This document shows, piece by piece, positions 8,998 through 19,458 of a stretch of 64,000 bases of DNA; position 1 is the first letter of the stretch, and each line of letters starts with the position of its first letter. The notes below the pieces were generated by a model. It made no database searches. It had not been told where the DNA came from and saw nothing but the letters and a program-made list of their open reading frames with translations. This DNA is from Sphingobium vermicomposti (GTDB lineage Bacteria > Pseudomonadota > Alphaproteobacteria > Sphingomonadales > Sphingomonadaceae), in assembly GCF_011762025.1 (NCBI RefSeq), contig NZ_JAASQR010000001.1, positions 186,001 to 250,000 on the forward strand, given 5' to 3'. Both the position numbers and the translations under genes were made by a program.

Positions 8998-10122
8998 TTA
9001 AAGCAGCCGTTCGCTGACGACCTTGCCGCCCTGGGTGATACGGACGGCATTGCCGATCTCTTCATCCAGCACGGGCGCATTCTGGTCCTTGTTCCAGAAG
9101 GCGGACAGGAAGTTGTAGAGATTGCGCGCAAACAGGGCCGACGCGTCGGCGGCGAGGCGCGAGGGCACATTTTTGTGACCCACGATCTTGACCCCATGAC
9201 GCTCCACTACCTGGCCCAGAACCGCGCCTTCGACATTGCCGCCCTGCTCGACGGCGAGGTCGACGATGACGCTGCCCGGCTTCATCGACGCAATCTGCGC
9301 ATCGGTGATGAGGCGCGGAGCGGGTTTGCCGGGGATCAGAGCCGTGGTGATGACGATGTCCTGCTTGGCTATGTGGCTGGACACCAGATCGGCCTGCGCC
9401 TTTTGATACTCCTCGGACATTTCGGTGGCATAGCCGCCCTTGCCCTCGCCCTCTATCCCCGCAACGCTTTCGACGAAGATCGCCTTCGCGCCCAGGCTTT
9501 CAATCTGTTCCTTGGTCGCGGAGCGGACGTCGGTGGCCGACACCTGCGCGCCGAGCCGCTTGGCCGTGGCAATCGCCTGAAGGCCCGCAACGCCCACGCC
9601 CATGATGAAAGCGCGCGCGGGCGAGATGGTGCCCGCCGCCGTCATCATCATCGGAAAGGCGCGGCCATATTCCGCCGCCGCGTCCAACACCGCCTTATAT
9701 CCGGCCAGGTTCGACTGGGATGAAAGTATGTCCATCGATTGCGCACGGGTGATGCGTGGCATGAACTCCATCGCCAACGCTTCATAGCCCGCTGCCGCAT
9801 AGGCATCGACGCGCGCGCGCTCGACAAAGGGATTGAGACCGGCGACGATCCACGCACCCGGCTTGGCACCTGTGATGCTGGCCACGTCAGGACCCTGGAC
9901 GCCCAGGATGATATCCGCGCCCGCTACCGTGGCGGCGCGATCGCCCAGGGCCGCGCCCATGGCGGCATAATCCGCGTCGGCGACATCGGCGGTCAGGCCA
10001 GCCCCTGCTTCGACCGCGACATCGGCTCCCAGCGCCTTGAACTTCTTCACCGTTTCCGGTGTGCCCGCAACGCGACGCTCGCCCTGCGCGAGTTCCCTGA
10101 TAATGGCTATTTTCATTGGCAT
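8998..10122 (-). CDS. pntA: NAD(P) transhydrogenase subunit alpha part 1 (PntAA)
   Basis: Soluble NAD(H)-binding domain I of proton-pumping transhydrogenase, 374 residues. Conserved features: KIAIIRELAQGERRVAGTPETVKKF at the start, RITRAQSMDILSSQSNLAGYKAVLDAA in the first lobe, and the Rossmann loop GVGVAGLQAIATAKRLGA (about residue 175) followed by the SATDVR acidic tail that holds the NAD ribose. Appears intact. Preceded by the small aa3 oxidase subunit gene, the arrangement I know from sphingomonads. The downstream membrane partners are divergent, so a complete PntB must be looked for elsewhere in the genome. Confidence 0.93.
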   Translation of the reverse strand: MPMKIAIIRELAQGERRVAGTPETVKKFKALGADVAVEAGAGLTADVADADYAAMGAALGDRAATVAGADIILGVQGPDVASITGAKPGAWIVAGLNPFVERARVDAYAAAGYEALAMEFMPRITRAQSMDILSSQSNLAGYKAVLDAAAEYGRAFPMMMTAAGTISPARAFIMGVGVAGLQAIATAKRLGAQVSATDVRSATKEQIESLGAKAIFVESVAGIEGEGKGGYATEMSEEYQKAQADLVSSHIAKQDIVITTALIPGKPAPRLITDAQIASMKPGSVIVDLAVEQGGNVEGAVLGQVVERHGVKIVGHKNVPSRLAADASALFARNLYNFLSAFWNKDQNAPVLDEEIGNAVRITQGGKVVSERLL

Positions 10123-10141
10123 CCCCCTGTCGGCGCGTGCC

Positions 10142-10267
10142 TTAGCCGGATATCAGTAGAACGACGATGGCGGTCAGGATCACCGTCGCAATCGTACCCC
10201 ATTTCACCAAGGACACGAACCCCGAATAGGTCTGGTTCGCGCTGTCCATATTTCCTTCCGACGCCAT
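10142..10267 (-). CDS. aa3-type cytochrome c oxidase subunit IV (small)
   Basis: 41-residue protein read directly from the minus strand. It has a short polar N-terminus (MASEGNMDSANQTYSGFVSL), then WGTI and one transmembrane helix (ATVILTAIVVLLIS). This is the pattern of the bacterial aa3-type oxidase subunit IV family, including the aromatic pair before the helix and the small size. It lies 19 bp upstream of pntA on the same strand, a placement seen in other sphingomonads. The role is peripheral, in the inner-membrane oxidase. Confidence 0.75.
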   Translation of the reverse strand: MASEGNMDSANQTYSGFVSLVKWGTIATVILTAIVVLLISG

Positions 10268-10356
10268 GTCAGTCCCCTTGTCAGCTTTTTTCGAGCGCCC
10301 TCTTATCGCCAAGCCTGCCCCCCCTCAAGCCGCAAACGTCGGAAAATAGGTTCCGG

Positions 10357-10372
10357 TTAAGCCGACCTTTAC
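10357..10372 (+). promoter_or_regulatory. CtrA-box-like site upstream of response regulator gene
   Basis: TTAA, seven bases (GCCGACC), then TTTAC. This differs by one base from the CtrA consensus TTAA-N7-TTAAC and lies 45 bp before the ATG at 10417. One match in 64 kb can occur by chance. Confidence 0.35.
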
Positions 10373-10416
10373 TCCCAGCGACTAGGCTTTGCCCTGAATT
10401 CAACAAGAGGGGCAAA

Positions 10417-11865
10417 ATGGCTCGCGACGGCGTTCCCATGCTGATGCTGATAGATGACGAGCCTGCGCAACGCAGGCTGGTGTCGGCATTGGCCGCGCGC
10501 GCGGGATGGCGCACGATCTTCGCCAATGATGGCGACACGGCCATCGCGATGCTGGGCACGCAGGACGGCATGCGGCTGGACGCCGTGCTGCTGGACCAGT
10601 GGAGCCCGAGCTACGAGCCCGCGGGCCTTGTCCGCGAACTGCGCAGCCGCCGCCCCGCGCTGCCGATCCTGATCCTGACCGCGCACAACAGCGTCGCCGT
10701 TGCCGTGGAAGCCATGCGCGCGGGGGCGACCGACTATCTGTCAAAACCCGTTGCGCCGGAACGGCTGCTCGCCGCCCTAAACGCCACCTTGTCGAGCGAA
10801 CATGGCAAGGGCGAACTGCGCCCCCTGACCGAGAAAATCTCTGCCGCCCTGTCGTTCGAGGATGTTGTCGGAGCCGCACCCCAGTTCCGCGCCGCTCTTG
10901 CCATCGCGGCCAAGGCGGCGCGCGCGCGCGTCCCGGTGCTGATCGAAGGGGAAAGCGGCGTCGGCAAGGATGTCATCGCCCGCGCGATCCACGCGGCATC
11001 GCCCCGTCACAAGCAGGCGATGATCACCGTGAACTGCGGCGCGATTCCCGCCAACCTGGTCGAATCCGACCTGTTCGGCCATGAGCGGGGGGCGTTCACG
11101 GGCGCATTCGATCGCCATATCGGCAAATTCGTGAGCGCCGACACCGGAACGATCTTCCTTGATGAAGTCAGCGAAATGCCGCTGGATGCGCAGGTGAAAC
11201 TGCTGCGGGTGCTGCAGGATGGCGAAGTGCAGCCCATCGGCGCGCGTCGGCCTTTCCACGTCGATGTCCGCGTAATCGCAGCCACCAACAAGCGGCTGGT
11301 CGATGAGATAGAGGCAGGCCGCTTCCGCGAAGACCTTTATTATCGCCTGAATGTCGTTCAACTCACCGTGCCGCCGCTGCGGGACCGGTTGGGAGACGTG
11401 CCCGCGCTGTGTCGGCACTTGCTGGCACGGATCGCGACTCAGCCAGGGTTGCGCAGCCTTGGCCTGACTGACGACGCGCTTGCCCTGCTGATGCAGCATG
11501 ACTGGCCGGGCAATGTCCGCCAGTTGCAAAACGCCCTCTTCCGCGCGGCTGTATTGTGCGAAGGCGATGCCCTGACCCCGCAGGACTTCCCCCAGATTGC
11601 GAGCCACATCCGGTCGCGGGCGCTCGGCGAAACCACGCATCCCCGCCTGCGCGCCGTTCCGCAAAGCCATCGCGAGGCCGCCGGCATCACCCTGTTCGAA
11701 GGCGACGGCCATGTGCGGCAGCTGGCCGAGATCGAAGCGGACGTCATTCGCCTGGCCATCGGCCATTATCGCGGGCGCATGACCGAAGTCGCCCGGCGGC
11801 TGGGCATCGGCCGTTCCACCCTTTACCGCAAGCTGGCGGAACTGGGCATCGATAGCGCCGCCTGA
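10417..11865 (+). CDS. Sigma-54-dependent response regulator (NtrC/AtoC family)
   Basis: Transcription activator of 482 residues. Receiver domain 1-120 with acidic pocket DDE (about 13-15) and phospho-acceptor Asp60 (VLLDQ), Thr in LTAH and Lys in YLSKPV. AAA+ domain about 145-385: Walker A GESGVGKD (178-185), sigma-54 contact loop GAFTGA (225-230), Walker [12 protein letters not shown]-terminal Fis-type helix-turn-helix: [22 protein letters not shown]. Start at 10417 has AAGAGGGG just upstream; the longer in-frame extension to 9739 is antisense to pntA. No adjacent kinase gene, so its partner is unknown; a CtrA-like box precedes it. Confidence 0.92.
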   Translation: MARDGVPMLMLIDDEPAQRRLVSALAARAGWRTIFANDGDTAIAMLGTQDGMRLDAVLLDQWSPSYEPAGLVRELRSRRPALPILILTAHNSVAVAVEAMRAGATDYLSKPVAPERLLAALNATLSSEHGKGELRPLTEKISAALSFEDVVGAAPQFRAALAIAAKAARARVPVLIEGESGVGKDVIARAIHAASPRHKQAMITVNCGAIPANLVESDLFGHERGAFTGAFDRHIGKFVSADTGTIFLDEVSEMPLDAQVKLLRVLQDGEVQPIGARRPFHVDVRVIAATNKRLVDEIEAGRFREDLYYRLNVVQLTVPPLRDRLGDVPALCRHLLARIATQPGLRSLGLTDDALALLMQHDWPGNVRQLQNALFRAAVLCEGDALTPQDFPQIASHIRSRALGETTHPRLRAVPQSHREAAGITLFEGDGHVRQLAEIEADVIRLAIGHYRGRMTEVARRLGIGRSTLYRKLAELGIDSAA

Positions 11866-11967
11866 ACGCGCCCATCCCGAAGTTCCAGCCCGGACTTATC
11901 GTCACCTCATCGCTCGATGGGTCGTTGCGGCGTTGAAATGTCGGGACGGCTATGCTTTGGAAGGGAG

Positions 11968-12603
11968 ATGAAAATCTTGCCCCTTACCGCCTGCCTTCCC
12001 CTGTTGCTGCTGGTCGCCTGTGGTCGCGCCGAACCGGTCGAGGACATGCCGACGCAAGAGGAACTGGCCGCTGCCGCCAATGCCGCGGCTGCCAGCGCCC
12101 TGGCCACCGCAAAGGCGGACGACGTGGAAAGCCGCAACTATGTCAATATGAAGCGCGGCTTTTCGGTGACCTTCCCCGAAGGGTGGCAAAAGGACGCATC
12201 GGCCAGCACTGACGATGGAGCGGTTTTCGAAGATCCCGGTGCCGGGGCCAATGTGCGGGTGTTCTGGCAGGCCAGTCGCAACGACCAGACACTGCAGCAG
12301 ATTGTCGAGAAGGTCAGCAGCGGGGCCGAGGGGGTCGATGGCGACTTTATCGGCGACAATGAATATCGCGGCACGGCCAATGACAATGACGGCAATAATG
12401 TCGCCATCCGGGTGCTGCGCCAGCCGGAGGGCGGAACTGTCATCGCGACATTCGCCTATCCCGAAATGTTGAGCGAACAATATCAGGCCATCGCCGCGCG
12501 GGCGCTCGACAGTCTGGAAATCTTCGCGCCACAGGGCGGCGCGGCGCAAAAAGTCGCCTCGCCAGATGGGGCGGACAACGCGACGACCGCAGAAGCTGAA
12601 TAA
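11968..12603 (+). CDS. Putative lipoprotein, unknown function
   Basis: 211-residue predicted lipoprotein: the signal peptide MKILPLTACLPLLLLVAC ends in a clear lipobox. After an Ala-rich linker comes a domain NYVNMKRGFSVTFPEGWQKDA...GANVRVFWQAS that resembles the general PsbP/MOG1-like or DUF1795-type fold reading, though I cannot assign it to a family firmly. The purine-rich AAGGGAG directly precedes the ATG at 11968. It converges with folP. Confidence 0.7.
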   Translation: MKILPLTACLPLLLLVACGRAEPVEDMPTQEELAAAANAAAASALATAKADDVESRNYVNMKRGFSVTFPEGWQKDASASTDDGAVFEDPGAGANVRVFWQASRNDQTLQQIVEKVSSGAEGVDGDFIGDNEYRGTANDNDGNNVAIRVLRQPEGGTVIATFAYPEMLSEQYQAIAARALDSLEIFAPQGGAAQKVASPDGADNATTAEAE

Positions 12604-12622
12604 TGATGGTGGTGACTACTGC

Positions 12623-13744
12623 CTAAACCGCGCTCAATCCCGCATCCGCCAGCCCGCGCCACAGGCGGAGCGCCTGCACGCTTTCAGGCACATCATGCAC
12701 CCGCACCATCTGCGCGCCCAGTTGCGCCGCGCGGAAGGCCAGCGCTATCGATCCGCCTAGACGATGCGATGCCGGTGCTTCGTTGGACAAAGCGCCGATC
12801 AATCGCTTTCGGCTTCCCGCGAACAGCACGGGGACGCCCAGCCCCTGAAAAATGGCCAGGTCGTTCACCAGTGCCAGATTGTCCGCCAGCGACTTCCCGA
12901 AACCCAGGCCCGGATCGATCATGATCCTGCCCCGCGCGATACCGGCGGCCATGCAGGCGTCGATGCGCGATTCCAGCATGTCGAAAACGTCCGTAACCAC
13001 ATCGGCATAGCCTGCCACATTGTCGTGGGGATCATCGCCTGCGGATGGCGCGTGCATCAGGATGACGGGACAGTCCGCCTTCACTGCCACCTCCATGGCG
13101 CGCGCATCGTGGAGCAGAGCGCTGACGTCGTTGATCACCTTCGCCCCGGCTGCAAGGGCAGCTTCCATCACCGCAGCCTTGCGTGTGTCGATGGACACCG
13201 CAACGCCCGCCGCCGCCAGGCGTTCGATCACCGGCACGACGCGGGCAATCTCATCCCCTTCCCATATTGTGGCCGCGCGGGGTCGCGTCGATTCGCCGCC
13301 AACATCGACCAGCGCCGCGCCTGCCGCCGCCATGGCAAAGCCAGCGTCAGCAGCGGCCTGCGGATCATCGGCATGTTTGCCGCCGTCCGAAAAACTGTCC
13401 GGCGTGACGTTCAGGATCGCCATAAGCTGTGGCGCGTCGAAGCGGATCGTCCGATCGCCAAGGGTCAGCGGGGCGCGCGGGGCGGAAATATTCGCGGCGA
13501 TCTGCTGCGCCCTGCGCGCCAGCGGCTCCGGCAATCCGGCAATCATATCCGCCAGTTCCGCGACCGGCACCGTCACCCGCGCCAGCCTGTCGCGGCCCTT
13601 CCGCACTGTCAGCTCATAGGCCTGAAACCAGATCAGCCCATTGCCCATCCGTGCCGCCGTCCCGTCGGGCAGGCCCATGGGCGACGGCACAAACCATGTC
13701 GGCTTCAGGTAAAGCCGCGCGTCCGCAGGCATCTGGGAAAGCAT
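12623..13744 (-). CDS. folP: Dihydropteroate synthase
   Basis: Folate pathway enzyme that condenses 4-aminobenzoate with the dihydropterin pyrophosphate. The core begins at about residue 108 with LMAILNVTPDSFSDGGKHAD, followed by VDVGGESTRP, SIDTRKAAVMEAALAAGAKVINDVSAL, IMIDPGLGFGKSLADNLAL and the closing RVHDV. 373 residues: the catalytic TIM barrel is normal but preceded by about 105 extra residues, an N-terminal extension that I have seen in sphingomonad FolP. 19 bp from the convergent lipoprotein gene and 65 bp from the ccrM end on the same strand. Confidence 0.95.
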   Translation of the reverse strand: MLSQMPADARLYLKPTWFVPSPMGLPDGTAARMGNGLIWFQAYELTVRKGRDRLARVTVPVAELADMIAGLPEPLARRAQQIAANISAPRAPLTLGDRTIRFDAPQLMAILNVTPDSFSDGGKHADDPQAAADAGFAMAAAGAALVDVGGESTRPRAATIWEGDEIARVVPVIERLAAAGVAVSIDTRKAAVMEAALAAGAKVINDVSALLHDARAMEVAVKADCPVILMHAPSAGDDPHDNVAGYADVVTDVFDMLESRIDACMAAGIARGRIMIDPGLGFGKSLADNLALVNDLAIFQGLGVPVLFAGSRKRLIGALSNEAPASHRLGGSIALAFRAAQLGAQMVRVHDVPESVQALRLWRGLADAGLSAV

Positions 13745-13809
13745 CTACCGTCCTTCCAAAGGGCCAGGCCGACCTTTGCTCCCCAGCCAGCCGTTCACGC
13801 TCGCGCCCT

Positions 13810-15119
<1,310 letters not shown>

Positions 15120-15203
15120 AGCCTTTGGCGTGGCGGAAGTTTTTTTGGTTAACGCGTCTGCTCCGATAAAATCAGGGGTTCACCTTGATCAATTCATAAC
15201 TTT

Positions 15204-15566
15204 ATGGTTATGGATTTGCCCATGGATAGCCACCCTTCTCATGGCGACCGCAGCGCCGCTTGCGACGAATTATTCAAGGCTCTGTCCGACGGGACCAGGC
15301 GGGCACTGCTGGAATATCTGGTCAGGCAGGGCGAACAAAGCGTCCACGCGCTGACCGCCATATCCGCCGTGTCGCAGCCCATGGTCTCCCGCCATCTGGC
15401 CAAGCTGAAACGCGCGCGCCTCGTGACTGCTCGCCGAGCGGGGCGGGAAACCTATTATAGTGCGCGGGTGAAGGGGCTGGCCCCGGTAGTGCAATGGATG
15501 GCGATCTACGGCGCGCTATGGTCGCAGCGGTTCACTGCGCTCGAAGAATTGGCGGACCCCGCTTAG
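15204..15566 (+). CDS. ArsR-family transcriptional regulator
   Basis: 120-residue winged helix regulator. The fold is clear: CDELFKALSDGTRRALLEYLVRQGEQSVHALTAISAVSQPMVSRHLAKLKRARLVTARRAGRETYYSARVKGLAPVVQWMAIY. No cysteine metal site of the classic ArsR type (ELCVCDL) is visible, so it is the non-metal SRPBCC-associated type or another sensor class. The start may be 15204 or the Met at 15222; no strong ribosome-binding site helps. The stop overlaps that of the convergent lipoprotein gene by 4 bp. Divergent from ccrM, sharing the 270-bp GANTC-rich region. Confidence 0.85.
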   Translation: MVMDLPMDSHPSHGDRSAACDELFKALSDGTRRALLEYLVRQGEQSVHALTAISAVSQPMVSRHLAKLKRARLVTARRAGRETYYSARVKGLAPVVQWMAIYGALWSQRFTALEELADPA

Positions 15567-16036
15567 CGGCAATATCCCTCCCGACCAGGGATGAGGATCA
15601 GGCAATCGCTCTTGTCCGCCAGATATTTGAAGCCTGTCTCCGCGCCCGTCCCTGGCCTGATGGTGACATCCCTACCGTCACGCACAAAGCGGATCGTCGC
15701 GCCTTCGCTTACACCGGAATATTCCGCCTGTCGGTCCAATGTATCGCGATTGGTGATGGAAACATGGTCGGGTCGTCCATCAGAAGACGGCTGGATGTCC
15801 AGAAACAGCCCTTCCGGCCCGGCCCATCGCCCTACCCATGCATCCGTCGGCCTTTCGACGGTCACGTTCATGTCGTCAGCGCGCGGCGTATCGGGATCGT
15901 CAATCACCTCTATCGCCGGGGCCTGCGACGCATTGTTTGAGGCGGCCTGATTGTCGACCGCCTTGGAACAACCGCCAAGTAATGCCAGCGCCAACATCAT
16001 GGGCAGACCAGGGCTGAAGGTCAGGTTCGACTTCAT
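15563..16036 (-). CDS. Putative lipoprotein, unknown function
   Basis: 157-residue predicted lipoprotein. From the ATG at 16036 the signal peptide MKSNLTFSPGLPMMLALALLGGC ends with the lipobox LGGC. A low-complexity linker is followed by WVGRWAGPEGLFLDIQPSSDG and a small beta-rich domain ending in SDCLILIPGREGYCR. This reads like a small periplasmic beta-barrel-type domain, but I do not recognise the family. It converges with the ArsR gene, overlapping it by 4 bp. Confidence 0.65.
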   Translation of the reverse strand: MKSNLTFSPGLPMMLALALLGGCSKAVDNQAASNNASQAPAIEVIDDPDTPRADDMNVTVERPTDAWVGRWAGPEGLFLDIQPSSDGRPDHVSITNRDTLDRQAEYSGVSEGATIRFVRDGRDVTIRPGTGAETGFKYLADKSDCLILIPGREGYCR

Positions 16037-16128
16037 ACATCTTTCCCCTTGCATTCCTTTGCTCAAACGGGTGAACGCTCATGTTCGATCCATGGCAGTT
16101 GAACATCCATGGTGGCAGGAAAAGAGAC

Positions 16129-16788
16129 GTGGAGAAGATCGCGAAAAGCCCCCGCACCGGACAGACACGGGCACGGTTCGTCCGGGAATCGGCGGACGTC
16201 AGGCGGCAGGCGCTGATCGACGCGACCGCGCAATGCCTTGCTGAAAAAGGCGTGGGGGGAACGTCGGTACGCGCCATCTGCGCCCGCGCAGGCGTGTCCG
16301 CTGGATTGCTCACCCATTATTTCGACGGGGTCGAAGCACTGATCTTGGCCACCTATCGCGATGTCGGCGAAAAAGTAGCGGCTGCCATGGAGCAGGCCGT
16401 AGCGCAGGCAGGTCCCGATCCCCGCGCGCGCCTTTGGGCCTATCTGCACGCCAATTTGCAGCCGCCGGTGCTGGACCCCAATTTGCTGGCCACCTGGATT
16501 TCCTTCTGGAGCCTGGTGAAGACCAATCCCGAAATCGCGGCAACCCATGCCGAAACCTATGGCGGGTCGCGTGAACGGCTGGAAGTGCTGCTAAGGGAAG
16601 CCGCACCACAAATCCCCCGCCCCGCCGCGCGGGTCGCCGCCATTGCACTGACGGCGATGCTGGACGGGCTGTGGCTGGAACTATGCCTCGATTCTTCCAC
16701 ATTCTCGACAGACGAGGCCCTGGCCATGGTCGAGGAAGCGATGACCTATATCGTTGAGAAGCCCAGAACCGATCCTGTCGATCAATAA
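16129..16788 (+). CDS. TetR-family regulator, BetI-like
   Basis: Homodimeric repressor with the TetR helix-turn-helix at about residues 25-70 (ALIDATAQCLAEKGVGGTSVRAICARAGVSAGLLTHYFDGVEALI). The C-terminal region LLATWISFWSLVKTNPEIAATHAETYGGSRERLEVLL matches the BetI-type ligand domain. The GTG at 16129 has AGGAAAAGAG upstream; an ATG at 16081 would add 16 residues. No bet genes or other obvious target lies nearby, so the ligand is unknown and the BetI label is only at family level. Confidence 0.85.
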   Translation: MEKIAKSPRTGQTRARFVRESADVRRQALIDATAQCLAEKGVGGTSVRAICARAGVSAGLLTHYFDGVEALILATYRDVGEKVAAAMEQAVAQAGPDPRARLWAYLHANLQPPVLDPNLLATWISFWSLVKTNPEIAATHAETYGGSRERLEVLLREAAPQIPRPAARVAAIALTAMLDGLWLELCLDSSTFSTDEALAMVEEAMTYIVEKPRTDPVDQ

Positions 16789-16907
16789 AGCGGGCAGTGA
16801 TCGTTTTTCTCAATATGACCGGGTGAGAAAACCAATTTCCCCCGACTCGCCTCCGTCCCTACATAGGCCGGGCAACAGAAACCCCCTTAGAAGGAACTGG
16901 AAAGCCG

Positions 16908-17471
16908 ATGGCGCTTATCAACACTACCATCAAGCCGTTCAAAGCCACCGCATTCAAGGAAGGCAAGTTCGTCGACGTCACTGACGCGGACGTGAAGGGC
17001 AAGTGGGCGATCTTCTTCTTTTACCCCGCTGACTTCACCTTCGTCTGTCCGACGGAACTGGAAGATCTGGCAGGCATCTACCCCACGCTTCAGTCGCTGA
17101 ATGTCGAAGTCTATTCGGTTTCGACCGACACGCATTTCAGCCACAAGGCCTGGCACGACACCTCGCCCGCCATCGGCAAGATCAACTATTACATGCTGGG
17201 CGACCAGTCGGGCCAGATCACGAACAATTTCGACGTGATGCGCCCGGGCGTCGGCCTGGCCGACCGCGCGACCTTCCTGGTCGATCCCGAAGGCGTGATC
17301 CAGTTCATGGAAATCACTTCGGAAGGCGTAGGCCGCAACGCGACCGAACTGCTGCGCAAGGTCAAGGCCGCACAATATGTCGCCGCTCACCCCGGCGAAG
17401 TGTGCCCGGCCAAGTGGGAAGAGGGTGAAGAAACCCTGGCTCCCTCGCTCGACCTTGTCGGCAAGATCTAA
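16908..17471 (+). CDS. ahpC: Alkyl hydroperoxide reductase AhpC (2-Cys peroxiredoxin)
   Basis: Cytoplasmic peroxidase that reduces organic and hydrogen peroxides, recycled by AhpF. 187 residues as in the typical AhpC. The peroxidatic Cys is in [12 protein letters not shown] (about residue 47) and the resolving Cys in [11 protein letters not shown] (about 166). Good Shine-Dalgarno GGAACTGG upstream of ATG at 16908. Followed by two intergenic hairpins and ahpF. Confidence 0.97.
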   Translation: MALINTTIKPFKATAFKEGKFVDVTDADVKGKWAIFFFYPADFTFVCPTELEDLAGIYPTLQSLNVEVYSVSTDTHFSHKAWHDTSPAIGKINYYMLGDQSGQITNNFDVMRPGVGLADRATFLVDPEGVIQFMEITSEGVGRNATELLRKVKAAQYVAAHPGEVCPAKWEEGEETLAPSLDLVGKI

Positions 17472-17486
17472 CTCTGCCTGACATCT

Positions 17487-17521
17487 CACCGGGCCGGGTT
17501 GAGCAATTCCCTGGCCCGGTG
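17487..17521 (+). terminator. Hairpin 1 after ahpC
   Basis: CACCGGGCC (17487-17495) pairs with GGCCCGGTG (17513-17521), a perfect 9-bp stem just 15 bp after the ahpC stop. No T-run follows, so it may be an mRNA 3-prime stabiliser or attenuator rather than a full terminator. Confidence 0.55.
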
Positions 17522-17535
17522 GGGCTTACTGACAT

Positions 17536-17596
17536 GCTCTTGCAAAGGCAGGAGCCAGTCCCGCTGCCTCAGTTTGGCTCCTGCCTTTGCAAGAGC
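17536..17596 (+). promoter_or_regulatory. 22-bp perfect inverted repeat between ahpC and ahpF
   Basis: Bases 17536-17557 are the exact reverse complement of 17575-17596 (22 of 22), with a 17-base loop. The arm begins GCTCTTGCAAAGG. It lies between the two genes, directly downstream of hairpin 1. It should form a very stable RNA stem that could set the AhpC:AhpF ratio or block read-through. Confidence 0.7.
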
Positions 17597-17702
17597 GCAG
17601 CGTTACAGAGAGACCTAAATGACGATGCCCGGATCAAGAGATCCGGCAACCGGACCCGCGCGCCCCGTTTACGGCGCACCAATTCAATGGAGCTACGACA
17701 CG

Positions 17703-19283
17703 ATGTTGGACGCAAATCTGAAAGGCCAGCTGAAGGCCTATATGGCGAACATCACGCAGCCGATCGAGCTGGTGGCATCGCTGGACGACGGAGCGAAATC
17801 GCGCGAGTTGGAAACGCTGCTGAACGAAATCGGCGAACTGTCGGACAAGGTGACCGTCACCTCCGGCAACGACCGGCGCAGGCCCAGCTTCATGATCCGC
17901 CGTGCGGGGACGGACATTGGCGTGACCTTCGCGGGCATTCCGATGGGGCACGAATTCACCTCGCTGGTGCTCGCCCTGCTGCAGGTTGGCGGCCATCCGT
18001 CGAAGGCCGCGCAGGATTTAATGGAGCAGATCAAGGATCTGGACGGCGATTTCAGCTTCGAAACCTATTTCTCTCTATCCTGCCAGAACTGCCCCGACGT
18101 GGTGCAGGCGCTGAACCTGATGAGCGTGCTCAATCCCCGGATCAAGCACGTTGCCATTGACGGCGCACTGTTCAAGGAAGAGGTCGATGCGCGTCAGGTC
18201 ATGGCCGTGCCCACCGTATTCCTCAACGGCGAGCCCTTCGCTTCGGGCCGCATGGAATTGGAGCAGATCGTCGCCAAGATCGACAGCGGCGCGGCGGACA
18301 GGGCCGCTGCAAAGATCCGCAGCCAGGACCCGTTCGAGGTGCTGATCGTCGGCGGCGGGCCCGCAGGAGCGGCGGCGGCCATCTATGCCGCGCGCAAGGG
18401 CATTCGCACCGGCATCGCCGCAGAGCGTTTCGGCGGCCAGGTGCTCGACACCATGGCGATCGAAAATTTCATCTCGGTATCCCACACCGAGGGGCCAAAG
18501 CTCGCCGCGCAATTGGAACAGCATGTGAAGGATTATGATGTCGACATCATGAACCTGCAAAAGGCGGCCAAGCTGATCCCGGCCAGCGTGGAGGGCGGAT
18601 ACCATGAAGTCGTGCTGGAAAATGGCGCGTCGTTGAAGGGCCGCACGGTAATCCTGTCCACCGGCGCGCGGTGGCGGCAGATGGGCGTGCCGGGCGAGGA
18701 TGAATATCGCAACAAGGGCGTTGCCTACTGCCCCCATTGCGACGGTCCGCTGTTCAAAGGCAAGCGCGTGGCCGTGATTGGCGGCGGCAATAGTGGCGTC
18801 GAAGCGGCGATCGATCTGGCCGGTATTGTCGCCCATGTGACGCTGATCGAATTTGACAGCCAGCTGCGCGCCGACGCCGTGCTCCAGCGCAAACTCGCCA
18901 GCCTGCCCAATGTCCGCATCATCACCTCCGCTCTTACGACCAAGGTAGAAGGTGACGGAGCCAGGGTGACGAGCCTCAGCTACAAGGACCGGAACCAGGG
19001 CACCGAACATGATGTCGAACTGGAAGGCATTTTCGTCCAGATCGGCCTCGTCCCCAATACGGAATGGCTCAAGGACGCTGTCGCCCTCTCACCGCGTGGG
19101 GAGATTGAGATTGACGCACGCGGCGAAACCAGCCAGCCGGGCATATTCGCTGCCGGTGACTGCACGACGGTGCCCTACAAGCAGATCGTGATCGCTTGCG
19201 GAGCCGGTTCGACGGCAGCCCTGTCGGCGTTCGACTATCTGATCCGACTGCCCGCCGCGGTGGAAGAGGCGGAAGCAGCCTGA
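17703..19283 (+). CDS. ahpF: Alkyl hydroperoxide reductase subunit F
   Basis: Flavoprotein disulfide reductase that passes electrons from NADH to AhpC. From the ATG at 17703 ([14 protein letters not shown]) the protein is 526 residues, close to the 521 of E. coli. The N-terminal double-thioredoxin domain carries the redox pair in [12 protein letters not shown] (about 130). FAD motif [19 protein letters not shown] (about 218), thioredoxin-reductase-like redox centre [13 protein letters not shown] (about 345), NAD motif [17 protein letters not shown] and closing [15 protein letters not shown] longer frame from 17619 adds a non-conserved leader. Confidence 0.96.
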   Translation: MLDANLKGQLKAYMANITQPIELVASLDDGAKSRELETLLNEIGELSDKVTVTSGNDRRRPSFMIRRAGTDIGVTFAGIPMGHEFTSLVLALLQVGGHPSKAAQDLMEQIKDLDGDFSFETYFSLSCQNCPDVVQALNLMSVLNPRIKHVAIDGALFKEEVDARQVMAVPTVFLNGEPFASGRMELEQIVAKIDSGAADRAAAKIRSQDPFEVLIVGGGPAGAAAAIYAARKGIRTGIAAERFGGQVLDTMAIENFISVSHTEGPKLAAQLEQHVKDYDVDIMNLQKAAKLIPASVEGGYHEVVLENGASLKGRTVILSTGARWRQMGVPGEDEYRNKGVAYCPHCDGPLFKGKRVAVIGGGNSGVEAAIDLAGIVAHVTLIEFDSQLRADAVLQRKLASLPNVRIITSALTTKVEGDGARVTSLSYKDRNQGTEHDVELEGIFVQIGLVPNTEWLKDAVALSPRGEIEIDARGETSQPGIFAAGDCTTVPYKQIVIACGAGSTAALSAFDYLIRLPAAVEEAEAA

Positions 19284-19311
19284 AGAGACAACTCCCCGAG
19301 CGGGGGGTTGG

Positions 19312-19352
19312 GAAGCGGTCGGCCCCAGGCCCGGTGCCGGCCGCTTCTTTAA
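19312..19352 (+). terminator. Rho-independent terminator after ahpF
   Basis: GAAGCGGTCGGC (19312-19323) pairs with GCCGGCCGCTTC (19336-19347) with one G-T pair, followed by TTTAATT. Lies 29 bp after the ahpF stop. Confidence 0.75.
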
Positions 19353-19458
19353 TTCAGCGCGCGTCCGACAAGAGCGGACCCCGCTGCCACTATTTGCAAA
19401 GTTAAATCCTTCCTACGCCGCAGGATGGGCGAGGTCTGCTCCCCACCCAAACCAACCA

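Noticed and set aside
9739..10416. N-terminal extension of the response regulator frame by 226 codons
   Set aside because: It is antisense to pntA and the aa3 subunit gene and has no domain; the receiver domain and a ribosome-binding site mark the start at 10417.
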